Shown piece after piece: positions 32,413 to 41,814 of a DNA stretch of 64,000 nt; within the stretch, counting starts at the first letter, position 1; every line of letters begins with the position of its first letter. A program made the position numbers and the translations under genes. The DNA comes from Trinickia soli (GTDB taxonomy: Bacteria; Pseudomonadota; Gammaproteobacteria; Burkholderiales; Burkholderiaceae): contig NZ_PNYB01000015.1 of assembly GCF_002879855.1 (NCBI RefSeq), positions 86,628 through 150,627 on the forward strand, given 5' to 3'. Below the pieces are notes generated by a model, which did not search any database, had not been told where the DNA came from, and saw only the letters and a list, made by a program, of their open reading frames with translations.

Positions 32413-33462
32413 TTACGCGTGCTCGGAGCCCGCCCAATGCCGGGCTTGCTCGACCCCGGCCGGCGTCAGCACGGACACGATATCGACGAAGCGCATGCCG
32501 ACCAGTTCGCGGGCGCGTTGCAGCAGCACGGGCACCGGGCTCGATGGTTCCGCGACCTCGTAGTAGGCGCACAGTCGATCCAATGAGTGCAAGACATCCT
32601 CGCGGCTCGTGACAGCGTCCGAATTGCCCCGCGAGCCGCCGACGTTCGCTGCAGTCGGTCCAGGCAACGCTCCGTCGCCAAAGGCCGCTTGCGGATGTTG
32701 AGCGAGATGCCGCTGCACGGTTTGGTGGATGCGCGCAAGCACCTGTTCGAGCGAACGCAATGCGACTGAACGACCATGACCGAGCCGCTCGGTCAACAGC
32801 GCATCAATACGCGTGAGCGACGCCTGCGCACTCGCGAGCGCATCGCATAACTGTGAAAGCTCATCGAAGTTCGATTCGGCGAACGCCGTGTCGACGGCCG
32901 CTCTATCGATGGCTACCGTAGCGACGGCCGCCGGGTCCTGGGCCGCATCGCTTGCGCCCTGCTCGCCCTCTGTCGATTTGATGTCGCGCAAACTGACGCG
33001 GCCGTGGCGCGCGGAACCCGCGAGCGGCGCCATCCTTAGCTCACGCACGAAACCTGTTGTTTCATCGAGCGCGAGCAACGCATTCAGGCGCGCAGTCGGA
33101 TCACCCCCATCGTCGGCATCCAATTGCGGGTGAACGTGGTCCCAATGTTGCGCAAGCAGCCCCTCGATCAGCGCGCAACCGTCGGCAACCGCAGCGATGC
33201 CGTGCAACGCGACGAGCGCGCGGGTCAGCCATACGGCCAGCCGCAGATCGAGGCTTTGTGCAAGCAGATCGAGTGTTGCCGCCTTCACCAGCGCCCAATC
33301 GGGGTCGGCTGCTGCGACATGCACGGCCCCGTACTCGGCGTCGGGGCTTCCCTCGACCGCGCGCGCCGCCTCAAGGTGGAGCGGCGCGTATTCGAGATCG
33401 GGACCGCAAGGCGAATCCGGATGAATCGGTTGCAGCAGAGCGGGTACGTCGATGAAAGCCAT
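32413..33462 (-). CDS. tssA: T6SS protein TssA
   Basis: A 349-aa protein with an N-terminal ImpA domain (PIHPDSPCGPDLEYAPLHLE; AVWLTRALVALHGIAAVADG; LLAQHWDHVHPQLDADDG) and a C-terminal helical domain. TssA proteins cap the growing sheath and recruit the baseplate. The length matches the shorter TssA class. It opens the T6SS operon. No good ribosome site precedes 33462; a short frame with GGAGG (starting 33593) runs across this start and may couple its translation. Confidence 0.93.
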   Translation of the reverse strand: MAFIDVPALLQPIHPDSPCGPDLEYAPLHLEAARAVEGSPDAEYGAVHVAAADPDWALVKAATLDLLAQSLDLRLAVWLTRALVALHGIAAVADGCALIEGLLAQHWDHVHPQLDADDGGDPTARLNALLALDETTGFVRELRMAPLAGSARHGRVSLRDIKSTEGEQGASDAAQDPAAVATVAIDRAAVDTAFAESNFDELSQLCDALASAQASLTRIDALLTERLGHGRSVALRSLEQVLARIHQTVQRHLAQHPQAAFGDGALPGPTAANVGGSRGNSDAVTSREDVLHSLDRLCAYYEVAEPSSPVPVLLQRARELVGMRFVDIVSVLTPAGVEQARHWAGSEHA

Positions 33463-33605
33463 ATCGAGTTGATTCGTAAGGGAACTCGAAGTGCCTTTGC
33501 GATGGCCATCCATTGCGATGGCGGGACCGCCTGCGCATGGCTGATGCCTGGCACGTCGAACAACGACTCGATTGTTGGCTCTTTTGCGCGCATCCTCCTC
33601 CTGAA

Positions 33606-33619
33606 ATTTCTCAGAGTGG
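33606..33619. repeat. Small inverted repeat before tssA
   Basis: CTGAAA and TTTCTCAG form a near-perfect palindrome in the 188-nt gap between the effector stop and tssA. It could be a regulator site for the T6SS operon or a weak hairpin; no further support. Confidence 0.25.
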
Positions 33620-33650
33620 ATGAGCCCTGGCGTCCCCCCGTCCAGCGGCT

Positions 33651-36600
33651 CTAACCGAGCAGCAGATAGCGATCTTCCGCCGCTGCGCTGCGCAATGCCT
33701 GCGTTTGATGCGAGAGCAATCGCGCTTGCGCCATCGCATCGCCAGGTTCGACCAGCGCAGCGACGAGTTGGGGTGGATAGTGAAAGCCGGCCTCCCTCAG
33801 AATGCGATCCGTCAACAGCACGGCCGCCCCGCGATTCGCGAGTGCGTCGGGCGCAGGCATCTTGGGCAACCCCGTGATCGCACAAATCATCTGGTAGGCG
33901 AGCTGACGCTCGAGCTCCACCTCGCGCAGCCCGTATTCCGATAGATATTGCAAACCGTCATCGAGGACGTAAATCTTCTTCGCCTCCGCGCTCACGCCAT
34001 GGGCGCGCCCGCCGGGCGACAACAGGTCGAATTCAATGTCCCCTTCGAGCACGAACTTCCATGGATCGGCTCGCGTCGCATCGGTCACCGGCATCTTGTC
34101 GAACATGCGCCGGAAGGTCACGCTTCGTTGGTAGAGCCGGCCGTAGAAGTCAATCACGACCATGGCATCGGACGCGAGCGCCGTCGTCATGTTTCGATCC
34201 TGGACGTAAAAGCCGAAGTTTTGGTCGAACTTCGTCCTGAAGTCGCTCCAAGCCAAAAAGACTTCGTCGTCCTCGTCTTCGATCGCACTCAACACCTCCT
34301 GGGTGCGCGCCACCGTGCGCCGCGAAGACACGGGAACGCCCTCGACGAGTGTATCGGCGCTCAACGGCCTGCGCTTGGCGTCGACAAGGGTGTCGAGATA
34401 GCGGTTCTCGAGTGCGGCCGAGCGCGCCGCCGCGTCCGCGTGGTATTCGACGGTTTGATCGACCGGCATGTCGGACGTCGAATTGGCGCGGCGATACATG
34501 ATCTGCTCCGGGATCGCATAGCCCGCTTCGCTGAGGATCTTATCGGTGAGGTAGACAACAGGCCCGCGATTCATCATGTCCAGCATCCGCTCCGGGTCGC
34601 GAGCGCCCGTCAGCGCGTGAATCATTTCATGCAGGTACGCTTGTTCGCGCGTCAGCGTTTGCGGCCCTGCGGCCGACATGTACGGCATCGCTTCTATCGC
34701 GGCGTCTCTCGGCATGTAGATCCGCTTGTGGTCGAAGTCCGTATACGCCTTGTTCGGCGCCCCAAGAGGCCCGCCCTCTCCGATCACGAACTCCCACTTC
34801 TTCCATACTGCGGCGGTCCCGTTACGTGCCCGCGCATCGAGGTGCGCATGGCGATTGAACAGCCGGCGAAACGTGTCGCTCGACTTGTAAAGCTTGCGAT
34901 AGAACGCGCGGGCGCCGAACTGCGAGCTGTTGGCGGGGGGCGGCGTCAACGAAAATGCCTCCGCAAATAGCCCGTCGAAATCGCGCTGCTTCAGATCGTT
35001 TGCGTGTCCGATGAGGTCGGCGACACGCTCGACGGTGAGCCGCTCGCGTACCTCGTCGCCGCGCACACCAGGTTCCCGCTGCCCCCGGCGGGCGCTCGCG
35101 TGCTGTCGCCAGCCTTTGCCCGCGCGGGCGTCGAGTTCGATATCGGGCAGATCTCGAAGCCGGTGGCCGGTGCGCCAATCGAGCTCGACGTAAGCCTCGC
35201 CTTCGCGACGCACCGGGACAATCCGGTCTTCGTCACCGAGATGCACGATGTCGTAATTGCGCCAGCGCACGCTTTTGCCCTCGCGGGCCTGACGCGTCAA
35301 CGCGCGTAGCTCGTCAGGCACCTGCGCGTCAGGTTTCGCAATGCGGACGGGATCGACTTGCATTTCGATCATCTCCGCGTGGCCAGCCATGTTGCTCGTC
35401 GAACTGTCGATGTGGCCGAGCGCGCGTCGAAGCTTCGGCACGACTGGATGCACAGCCTCCGAGCGCGCACCGCCGGCGCCCGTGGCCAAGTCGAAACCGT
35501 CCACACCAAGAAACAGCAGTCCGAACGCGGCGCGCGTCGCATCCTTATGACGGACGCCCTCCTCGATGTTGTAGAGCGGCCCGATGACGGGCACGGTATT
35601 GACCCAGGTGTCGAGCCCCCGCACGAGCGCTCGATGCGATTCCGTTTCGGTCGCAAAATTGCCGGCGATTTCTTCAGCGACACGTCGAACCTCGTCTACG
35701 GTCGTTTCCTTCTCTTGTTCACGCAGCCGCTCCTTCGCAATCGCCACAACCCAGGGGTCGGTGCGAAGGCGCGCATTGAACGCTTCCTCTTCGCGCTGCA
35801 GTTCGGCCCGCGGCTTTATCGATATGCCCGCGCGAGGCGTCATCGACGCGCCGTTCAGGCCCACCCAGTCGGCACGATCCAGGAATTCATCGATCAGATC
35901 GCCGAATGCGGTCTTGGTCACGTTGGGGTTGTCGCCGACGATCACGTAATGACGCGGGTCGGTCATCGCGTCTTCGTCGATGCCGTGGCGCCGCAGGATG
36001 TCGGCCGCTGCTTCGCGCCGATCGAACCGCGGCGGCTCACCGTAGGCGGCGAGCAGACGCTCATTGGCGTACTGGAGCACGGCCTGCGCGCGTGCATTGA
36101 AATCGACGCCAACGATTCGGTTCGGCGTCAACACGCCTTTGGCACGCAAGGCGCGTGCGAACGTGGCGATGGGCCCCGCCTGGTCCGCTTGGTCAGCTCG
36201 ATCGGCCTGCGCTCGCAACGCATCGAACAGACCGAGTAGAACCTCGGCCTGCTGCGCGGGCGCGGCCACCTTCCAACGCACGCCGCGCCCCTCCCAGCCT
36301 GAAAGATACTGTGCGATCCATTCGGCGGGCGCGGCATTTCCACTCGCCAGTTGCTCCAAAGCCTCGTCGCTGATCTGGTTTTCATAGAGCAGCCGCAATT
36401 GGTCGGGCGAATCGACTTCGAAGCCGCTCGATCTCGCCAGATGCATGGCGAACAGGAGACGCGGATGATAGGGATAGTCCGCGCCGTCATTCCATGACGC
36501 CTCGTTCTGCACGAATGCTCGAGCGAGCGCCGCCTCGTCGTCGGGCGTCGGCAACGGCTTACCCCGGTAACGTTCCAGGCGCAACAGCGAGGTGGCGAGA

Positions 36601-37562
36601 GAATGCGGGATCGAGCCGATCGGGAACCGCACGGACTCGGCCATCTCGTCGAATTTCTCGGTCAGCAGCGCACGACGCCCGGCGCGCGTCAGATCCGTCA
36701 ACACGGGCGCGGCCCAGAGGGCCTTCCCGTCCAAAAGATCGTCGAAGGACTTTCCCTCGGCATTACGCAGCGCAAAGCCGTCGAAATACGGCGTACGCTG
36801 TCCCAGCGATTCACTGGGGGCGAAAAGCGCGTCAAGCTGGCGGCGCTTCGAATAGTCCGCGCGCAGCGCGTGAACGAAGACAGCCCGCATCGCCGATAGC
36901 GTTGGCGTGGTCTGTTGCGTGCCTGTCGCCGGGAGCTGGCGTTGGAGCCGGTCGTACAACACAGCGCCTTCGTCCAACAAAGCCTCGTCAACCAACAGAG
37001 ACGGATCGAGCGAGGTGGCGAATTCGTCGGGTACGACGCGGTGACGATGCATGGCCACAGCGCGCAATAGATCGGCCGGGCGCTCCGCGTAGTTGCGGGC
37101 TTTGTCCGGGTCGACCCATTCCGTCAGCGAGATATTGAGCCGCTCCAGAACCGCTGTGTCGGCTATCGCGTTGCGCGCCGCGCCGACCGTGGTCGCGAGC
37201 AGGTCGGACGGCGTAGGAGCGGTCGAGGCGGCAGGCAATGTCGCTTCCGTTGCCGCCCCGGATGCGAAGCGAATCGACAGCTTTTCTGGCGCGCCGCCCT
37301 CGCCCGACGCGCTCTGCGATGCGCCTGCAAACGCAGCGGCCCTGCGTAGTCTGCGCTCGATGCCGCTCGCCAGGACCGCTTGATCCTGCGCGCCTCCGTG
37401 CGTAGACTGCGCCGGTTCACCTGCCGTCGGGCGACAGCCCTCCGGGGCGCGCTCGGGCCCATCATGCCCGGCCTCGATCCCGGTTTCTTGTGGGCTTCCG
37501 GCAATCTCACCCGCGTTCACGCGCAGCGCCGCTCCCAGGTCGGCATTCGGCACGATGCGCAT
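33651..37562 (-). CDS. Large putative effector with tandem M91-like zinc peptidase modules, the second degenerate
   Basis: A 1303-aa soluble protein, start at 37562 with GGAGG upstream. Residues 1-890 are helical and match no family I recognise. A C-terminal module (about 898-1055) has KRIYMPRD, then the zinc motif His978-Glu-Met-Ile-His982 in YLHEMIHALTGARDPE, then NRGPVVYLTDKILSEAG and ALENRYLDTL. This layout is that of peptidase family M91 (NleD, HopH1). A second copy (about 1150-1299) repeats the order: FRRMF, KKIYVLDD, AYQMICAITG, NRGAAVLLTDRILREAG, AAEDRYLLLG. The catalytic His-Glu-His are replaced by Tyr1223, Gln1224 and Cys1227. M91 domains are typical of T3SS effectors; the gene lies beside both a T3SS and a T6SS. 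It overlaps the HPt gene by 56 nt. No signal peptide, MIX, PAAR or Rhs part seen. Confidence 0.75.
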   Translation of the reverse strand: MRIVPNADLGAALRVNAGEIAGSPQETGIEAGHDGPERAPEGCRPTAGEPAQSTHGGAQDQAVLASGIERRLRRAAAFAGASQSASGEGGAPEKLSIRFASGAATEATLPAASTAPTPSDLLATTVGAARNAIADTAVLERLNISLTEWVDPDKARNYAERPADLLRAVAMHRHRVVPDEFATSLDPSLLVDEALLDEGAVLYDRLQRQLPATGTQQTTPTLSAMRAVFVHALRADYSKRRQLDALFAPSESLGQRTPYFDGFALRNAEGKSFDDLLDGKALWAAPVLTDLTRAGRRALLTEKFDEMAESVRFPIGSIPHSLATSLLRLERYRGKPLPTPDDEAALARAFVQNEASWNDGADYPYHPRLLFAMHLARSSGFEVDSPDQLRLLYENQISDEALEQLASGNAAPAEWIAQYLSGWEGRGVRWKVAAPAQQAEVLLGLFDALRAQADRADQADQAGPIATFARALRAKGVLTPNRIVGVDFNARAQAVLQYANERLLAAYGEPPRFDRREAAADILRRHGIDEDAMTDPRHYVIVGDNPNVTKTAFGDLIDEFLDRADWVGLNGASMTPRAGISIKPRAELQREEEAFNARLRTDPWVVAIAKERLREQEKETTVDEVRRVAEEIAGNFATETESHRALVRGLDTWVNTVPVIGPLYNIEEGVRHKDATRAAFGLLFLGVDGFDLATGAGGARSEAVHPVVPKLRRALGHIDSSTSNMAGHAEMIEMQVDPVRIAKPDAQVPDELRALTRQAREGKSVRWRNYDIVHLGDEDRIVPVRREGEAYVELDWRTGHRLRDLPDIELDARAGKGWRQHASARRGQREPGVRGDEVRERLTVERVADLIGHANDLKQRDFDGLFAEAFSLTPPPANSSQFGARAFYRKLYKSSDTFRRLFNRHAHLDARARNGTAAVWKKWEFVIGEGGPLGAPNKAYTDFDHKRIYMPRDAAIEAMPYMSAAGPQTLTREQAYLHEMIHALTGARDPERMLDMMNRGPVVYLTDKILSEAGYAIPEQIMYRRANSTSDMPVDQTVEYHADAAARSAALENRYLDTLVDAKRRPLSADTLVEGVPVSSRRTVARTQEVLSAIEDEDDEVFLAWSDFRTKFDQNFGFYVQDRNMTTALASDAMVVIDFYGRLYQRSVTFRRMFDKMPVTDATRADPWKFVLEGDIEFDLLSPGGRAHGVSAEAKKIYVLDDGLQYLSEYGLREVELERQLAYQMICAITGLPKMPAPDALANRGAAVLLTDRILREAGFHYPPQLVAALVEPGDAMAQARLLSHQTQALRSAAAEDRYLLLG

Positions 37563-37959
37563 CAATCTCCTCCGTTGTATTGCACACTTCCCTCTGCTCT
37601 GCGGCGAACGCCGCTCTGAACGCGACAAGCGTTGCCCGCGCCTGCCCGGCGGCGCGCTCGGCCAGTGCGACCTGATGAAGACGCAGCGCGCGCTCCAGAC
37701 GGCTGAGCGGCTCCAATGCCCGCTCGTCGCCCACAAAGAAGGCCACCGTTCCCGTCAACCGGTGCAATGCGTGAGCCGCTGGATTCCATTGCTTTCTCTC
37801 GAACGCGGCCTCGAACAGCAGCCGTTGGCAATCGAACTCGTCGAGCGCGATGTTCAATAGCATGCGCAGATCTCTTTCGCCGTACACCTCTCGCAGCTCC
37901 GACAAATCGAGCGTCACCGCGTCGAGCGGTTCACAACCGCGCCGGTTTAGACTCGACAT
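37507..37959 (-). CDS. Stand-alone histidine phosphotransfer (HPt) protein
   Basis: A 150-aa helical protein with an HPt domain. The phospho-accepting motif is His66 in NPAAHALHRLTGTVAFFVGD, matching the H-x-L-K/T-G pattern. The start at 37959 has AGGAGG 5 nt upstream and overlaps the end of the hybrid kinase gene by 29 nt. The kinase ends right after its receiver domain, so this protein probably supplies the last relay step to the NarL-type regulator upstream. The last 40 residues beyond the HPt bundle are Ala/Glu/Arg-rich and overlap the effector gene. Confidence 0.82.
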   Translation of the reverse strand: MSSLNRRGCEPLDAVTLDLSELREVYGERDLRMLLNIALDEFDCQRLLFEAAFERKQWNPAAHALHRLTGTVAFFVGDERALEPLSRLERALRLHQVALAERAAGQARATLVAFRAAFAAEQREVCNTTEEIDAHRAECRPGSGAARERG

Positions 37960-40900
37960 CGGCCACCTCCTGCCATTTTTCAAGTAATGCGGCGAGCTTG
38001 ATGCGCGTCACGGGCTTGGACAGATAGTCATCCATCCCGGCGTCGCGGCATGCGCGCACGTCGTCCTGCGTCGCGTTCGCGCTGACCGCAACGATCGTCG
38101 TGCGAATCGGATCGTCACCCTCGGTTTGCCGGATCTTGCGCGCGAGCGTGTAGCCGTCCATGCCCGGCATATGGCAATCGAGCAACACGAGCCGCGCACG
38201 CGTGCACTGCCATGCGGCGTAGCCTTCGATGCCGTCGGCAGCTGCGTGCGCATTAACGCCAAGCGCGCGCAGTTGCCTCACGATGATGTCGCGATTGATG
38301 TCGTTGTCTTCGATGACGAGCACGCGGCCATCCGTCGCCACACCATGGCCATGATCCATGCACATCGCGCCGGCAGCCGCGCCGGGAGCCGCACCCCGAG
38401 CCGCGTCGAGCGGCACGTCGAAGAGCCCGCCGCTCGCGCCCGAGTGCGGCAAGCTCGCGCGTGGTTCTACAGGGCGGCCAAGCGCCGCGGCAACGGCGTC
38501 GGCCAGATCGTCCAGGCTCCTGACGACGCGCGGCACACTGTTGCGCGAAGTCACGATGAGTGCGCCCATCGCATTGAGCCCTACCTCGACGTCGGCATGT
38601 CTGCCGTTCGTCACGCAACGCACGCCCATCTTCGTCAGGGCCGCACGCACGCACACCGCCATCGCTGGCACGGGCATGCGCAACAGCGCGCGGGCGGGCG
38701 GGACGAGGGGCCGCGCGCGGCGCCGCAGGTTCAGGTCGTCACCCCACTCGATCGGCACGCGAACCCGCACCCGCGTGCCCGAACCCACGCGGCTTTCCAC
38801 GTCGATCGTGCCGCCCATGAGATCGACGAGGCGCTTGACGATGGACAATCCGAGCCCTGTGCCACCGTAGCGCCGCGTGGTGGTGCTGTCTTGCTGCGTG
38901 AACGGCGCGAACAGCCGGGCCCGATACGCTTCGGAAATGCCGACACCGGTATCGGTCACCGACAGCACGAGCCAAGCCCGTCCGCGTGCCACTTTACGAC
39001 GCACTTCCAGCAGCACATACCCGCGCTCGGTAAAGCGGATTGCGTTGCTGAGCAGGTTCGTCACGATCTGATTGACGCGCGCTTCGTCGCCGATGAGCCG
39101 TTTGTCGAAATGAGGCATGGCAGCGAGATAAATGGCCAGGCCCTTGCGCGCTGCAAGCGGTGCGTGCAGTTCTACCGCTGCCGCCGCGAGCGCACAGACG
39201 TCGAACGGCTCGGCGGCCAGCGTCAACGCGCCTTGCTCGATCTTGAGATAGTCGAGCGTGTCGTCGACGACATGCAGCATGAGCCGCGCCGAATGCTGGG
39301 CAACGCCGAGATAGCGCCGCGGCTCGGGCGGCAGCGCCATCGTATCGAGTAAGTCGAGTACGCCGACGACACCGTTCATCGGCGTGCGGATCTCGTGGCT
39401 CATCATCGCGACGAATGCCGATTTCGCGCGATCGGCGGCGAGCGCCTGTTCGCGCGCCACGATCGCTTCACCTTGTGCGGCCAATGCCACACCGCGCGCA
39501 ACGCGCGTTCGCCGATAGGCCCACGCGAGCGCCGCGATCACGGCCAGCGCGACTGCCACGCCACCCGAGGCAAGAGCGAGGACGGTGCCTTTCTCATATC
39601 CGAGCACGATCGTGATGGGCCGGGTGCGACTCGCGAGCCGCGCGAGCTCTCGCGGACGGTACGAGGCCAGATAGCGATCCAGCATCCCGGCCAGGAGGTA
39701 CTGTTGCGAAGCTGTCGCGAAGCCGATGCGCTCGACGCCCGCGACGGTTGGATCGGCAACCAGGCGGCCGCGGGCATAGCGGTCGCCCAATTCTTCCGCT
39801 GCCACGACATTGACCAGCGCGGCGTCCGCGTTACCGGCCAACACGGCGCGTAGGGCGTCAGCCGAATTCGTGCGCGCCACGAGCGCCGTGCCGTCCAGAT
39901 TCGGGCTGCTTGCCAGGCGAGCCAGCCGCCAGGGCACCGTTGCGATTCTCCCGGAGCTTGCTTCGTCACGCTCTGCACGGACGAACGACCAGGGGAAGCT
40001 GTCGTAAGCACGAGTCATAACAACGCCGCGCAGGGACGCGGACGCGCCGAGAGGAAACGACGTGACGAGATCGACAACGCCGCTGCGCAATGCCTCGTCC
40101 GGCTCTTGTGCGGCGTCGAGTTGCACGGGTTCGAATTGCAGCCCCGTTGCTTGTGCGAACTGCCTGAGCAGTGAGGCGCCGAGCCCCTGCCACCGGCCAT
40201 GGCCATCGAGAAAATCGTAGGGGCGACCCAGGCGCTCCACGCCGACGCGTACGACCGGATGCGCACGGACCCACGCCTGCTCTGCGTCGCTGAGCCGAAA
40301 CGCCGCCCCCGGTTCGGGCGTGTGGCGCATGGCGGCTGGCAAAGGTTGAATGGCGATCTCGTTGAGCGCGGATGACGGGATGGCCGCGAGGCCCTCGGTA
40401 ATGATGGCCGCCGTGCGTGCGTCGCCGCGGCGCGACGCAAGGCACAGCGAAACCGAGAGCGGCAACTCGACCGCCGTCAGCGTTCCGAGGGCGGATGCGT
40501 TGACGGCGCCGATATTGAGCGGATGCAATCCCAGGAACGCGTCGGCCTCTTGGTTCGCGAGTGCCTGCAACGCGGCGTGGCGATCGGGCATCTCGCGCAG
40601 CGCGAGGCCGGGTAGCCAGGCTCTCAGCGTCGCCGCGCCGAGGCTGCCGCCGACGATGACGACGCGCTTGCCCGCCAGATCGCCGGGTTCGGAAGGCAAC
40701 GGCCGACCATGGGCCACGACGGCCCCGACAGGGACGGTCGCATAAGGCGCCGACAACGCGCCGACGTTGCCCGGCGCCGGGTCCTCACATGCGACGGGCA
40801 CGGCATCGACTTCGCCTCGATCGAGTGCGGCCCATGCTTGCGCGACCGACGCGTACGCCCGGTAGGCGGATTGCATTCGATGGTGGTCCGCGATCGCGCG

Positions 40901-41131
40901 CAAAACGCTCGCATTGAGCCCCTGCCGAACGCCCGCCTGATCGACGTAATCGAGCGCGCTCGTCTCGTCGCGATAGGCGCCCACGCGCAGCGCGGGCCTG
41001 AGGTCTTGTTCAGCGGCGGACACAGCGGACGGATCCGCGGCAGCCAACAACGACACCATGCGCAGCGCCAGTTTCAGCCACCTCGAGCGAGACGGCGATG
41101 ACTTTCGCCCGCTTTGCGCTTGCGCACCCAT
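37931..41131 (-). CDS. BvgS-like hybrid sensor histidine kinase with two periplasmic binding domains
   Basis: A 1066-aa protein. A signal peptide is followed by two venus-flytrap (SBP_bac_3) domains in tandem (about residues 45-275 and 285-505). A membrane helix lies at about 518-539, then a kinase core with His579 in MSHEIRTPMNG, an N box NQIVTNLLSNAIRF, and G boxes DTGVGI and GTGLGLSI. A C-terminal receiver has Asp985 in VLLDCHMPGMDG and a Lys in LSKPVT. There is no PAS domain and no fused HPt, unlike BvgS. A TTG codon at 41152 overlaps the regulator stop and is an alternative start. It probably senses a small periplasmic ligand and controls T3SS/T6SS or effector genes. Confidence 0.93.
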   Translation of the reverse strand: MGAQAQSGRKSSPSRSRWLKLALRMVSLLAAADPSAVSAAEQDLRPALRVGAYRDETSALDYVDQAGVRQGLNASVLRAIADHHRMQSAYRAYASVAQAWAALDRGEVDAVPVACEDPAPGNVGALSAPYATVPVGAVVAHGRPLPSEPGDLAGKRVVIVGGSLGAATLRAWLPGLALREMPDRHAALQALANQEADAFLGLHPLNIGAVNASALGTLTAVELPLSVSLCLASRRGDARTAAIITEGLAAIPSSALNEIAIQPLPAAMRHTPEPGAAFRLSDAEQAWVRAHPVVRVGVERLGRPYDFLDGHGRWQGLGASLLRQFAQATGLQFEPVQLDAAQEPDEALRSGVVDLVTSFPLGASASLRGVVMTRAYDSFPWSFVRAERDEASSGRIATVPWRLARLASSPNLDGTALVARTNSADALRAVLAGNADAALVNVVAAEELGDRYARGRLVADPTVAGVERIGFATASQQYLLAGMLDRYLASYRPRELARLASRTRPITIVLGYEKGTVLALASGGVAVALAVIAALAWAYRRTRVARGVALAAQGEAIVAREQALAADRAKSAFVAMMSHEIRTPMNGVVGVLDLLDTMALPPEPRRYLGVAQHSARLMLHVVDDTLDYLKIEQGALTLAAEPFDVCALAAAAVELHAPLAARKGLAIYLAAMPHFDKRLIGDEARVNQIVTNLLSNAIRFTERGYVLLEVRRKVARGRAWLVLSVTDTGVGISEAYRARLFAPFTQQDSTTTRRYGGTGLGLSIVKRLVDLMGGTIDVESRVGSGTRVRVRVPIEWGDDLNLRRRARPLVPPARALLRMPVPAMAVCVRAALTKMGVRCVTNGRHADVEVGLNAMGALIVTSRNSVPRVVRSLDDLADAVAAALGRPVEPRASLPHSGASGGLFDVPLDAARGAAPGAAAGAMCMDHGHGVATDGRVLVIEDNDINRDIIVRQLRALGVNAHAAADGIEGYAAWQCTRARLVLLDCHMPGMDGYTLARKIRQTEGDDPIRTTIVAVSANATQDDVRACRDAGMDDYLSKPVTRIKLAALLEKWQEVADVESKPARL

Positions 41132-41148
41132 GGCCGGTCGTCTCCGTT

Positions 41149-41814
41149 TCAATACCGGAATTTCTCTTTGAGGAACAGCGCAAGCCCAAGATCGTCCGCC
41201 ACGCGCAGTTTGCGCATCGCGCTTCGCTTATGGGTACTCACCGTCTTTTTGCTGCGCATGAGACGGGCGGCCGTCTGCGTGACCGACAACCCCTCCGCGA
41301 TGTGACGCAATATCTCGATTTCGGACGCCGACAACATGTCCTCGCGCGGATGCGGCACGCGCGCTTCGACCTTGCGCTCACGCACGACGAAGAACTTGCG
41401 CGGCGCGGCGACAGCGCTGCGAATGGTCTCGGCGATCAGTGGCAAAGGGGTCGTCTTCTCGACGAACGCGTTGGCGCCGGCGCGGTGGCACACGCACTCG
41501 GCGTCGGCGGCACGCGCCGCCGACAAAACGACGATCGCAATCGGCGGCGCCTCGACGCGCAAACGCCGTACAAAGGTAGCGCCGTCGTAGCGATCCCCCG
41601 GAAGGTAGAAATCGACGAGCGCGACGTCGCACTCGCCGCGTTCGATCACCACGAACAAGTCATCGACAGACGAGACGCTGGCCACGAGTTCGAAGTCGGC
41701 GTGATCACGCAGATACGTTGCAACGCCGAGCGCGACGATCGGGTGATCGTCGAGGATTGCGATACGGATTCGATGTCTAGGACGAGATAACAATAGAACT
41801 CTCCGGGGGGTCAT
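41149..41814 (-). CDS. NarL/LuxR-family response regulator (BvgA-like)
   Basis: A 221-aa regulator. The receiver has Asp22-Asp23 (ILDDHPIVALG), the phospho-Asp68 in ALVDFYLPGD, and Lys in FVEKTTPLPL. The helix-turn-helix (about residues 150-215) reads LSASEIEILRHIAEGLSVTQ and KKTVSTHKRSAMRKL. First gene of an operon with the hybrid kinase, HPt protein and effector. It would bind DNA after relay phosphorylation. The first 15 residues are basic and may be an overlong start. Confidence 0.93.
   Translation of the reverse strand: MTPRRVLLLSRPRHRIRIAILDDHPIVALGVATYLRDHADFELVASVSSVDDLFVVIERGECDVALVDFYLPGDRYDGATFVRRLRVEAPPIAIVVLSAARAADAECVCHRAGANAFVEKTTPLPLIAETIRSAVAAPRKFFVVRERKVEARVPHPREDMLSASEIEILRHIAEGLSVTQTAARLMRSKKTVSTHKRSAMRKLRVADDLGLALFLKEKFRY

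Noticed and set aside
37562..37736. Longer N-terminus of the effector within the HPt gene
   Set aside because: The extra part is Arg/Ser-rich and lacks a ribosome site, whereas ATG 37562 has GGAGG at good spacing.
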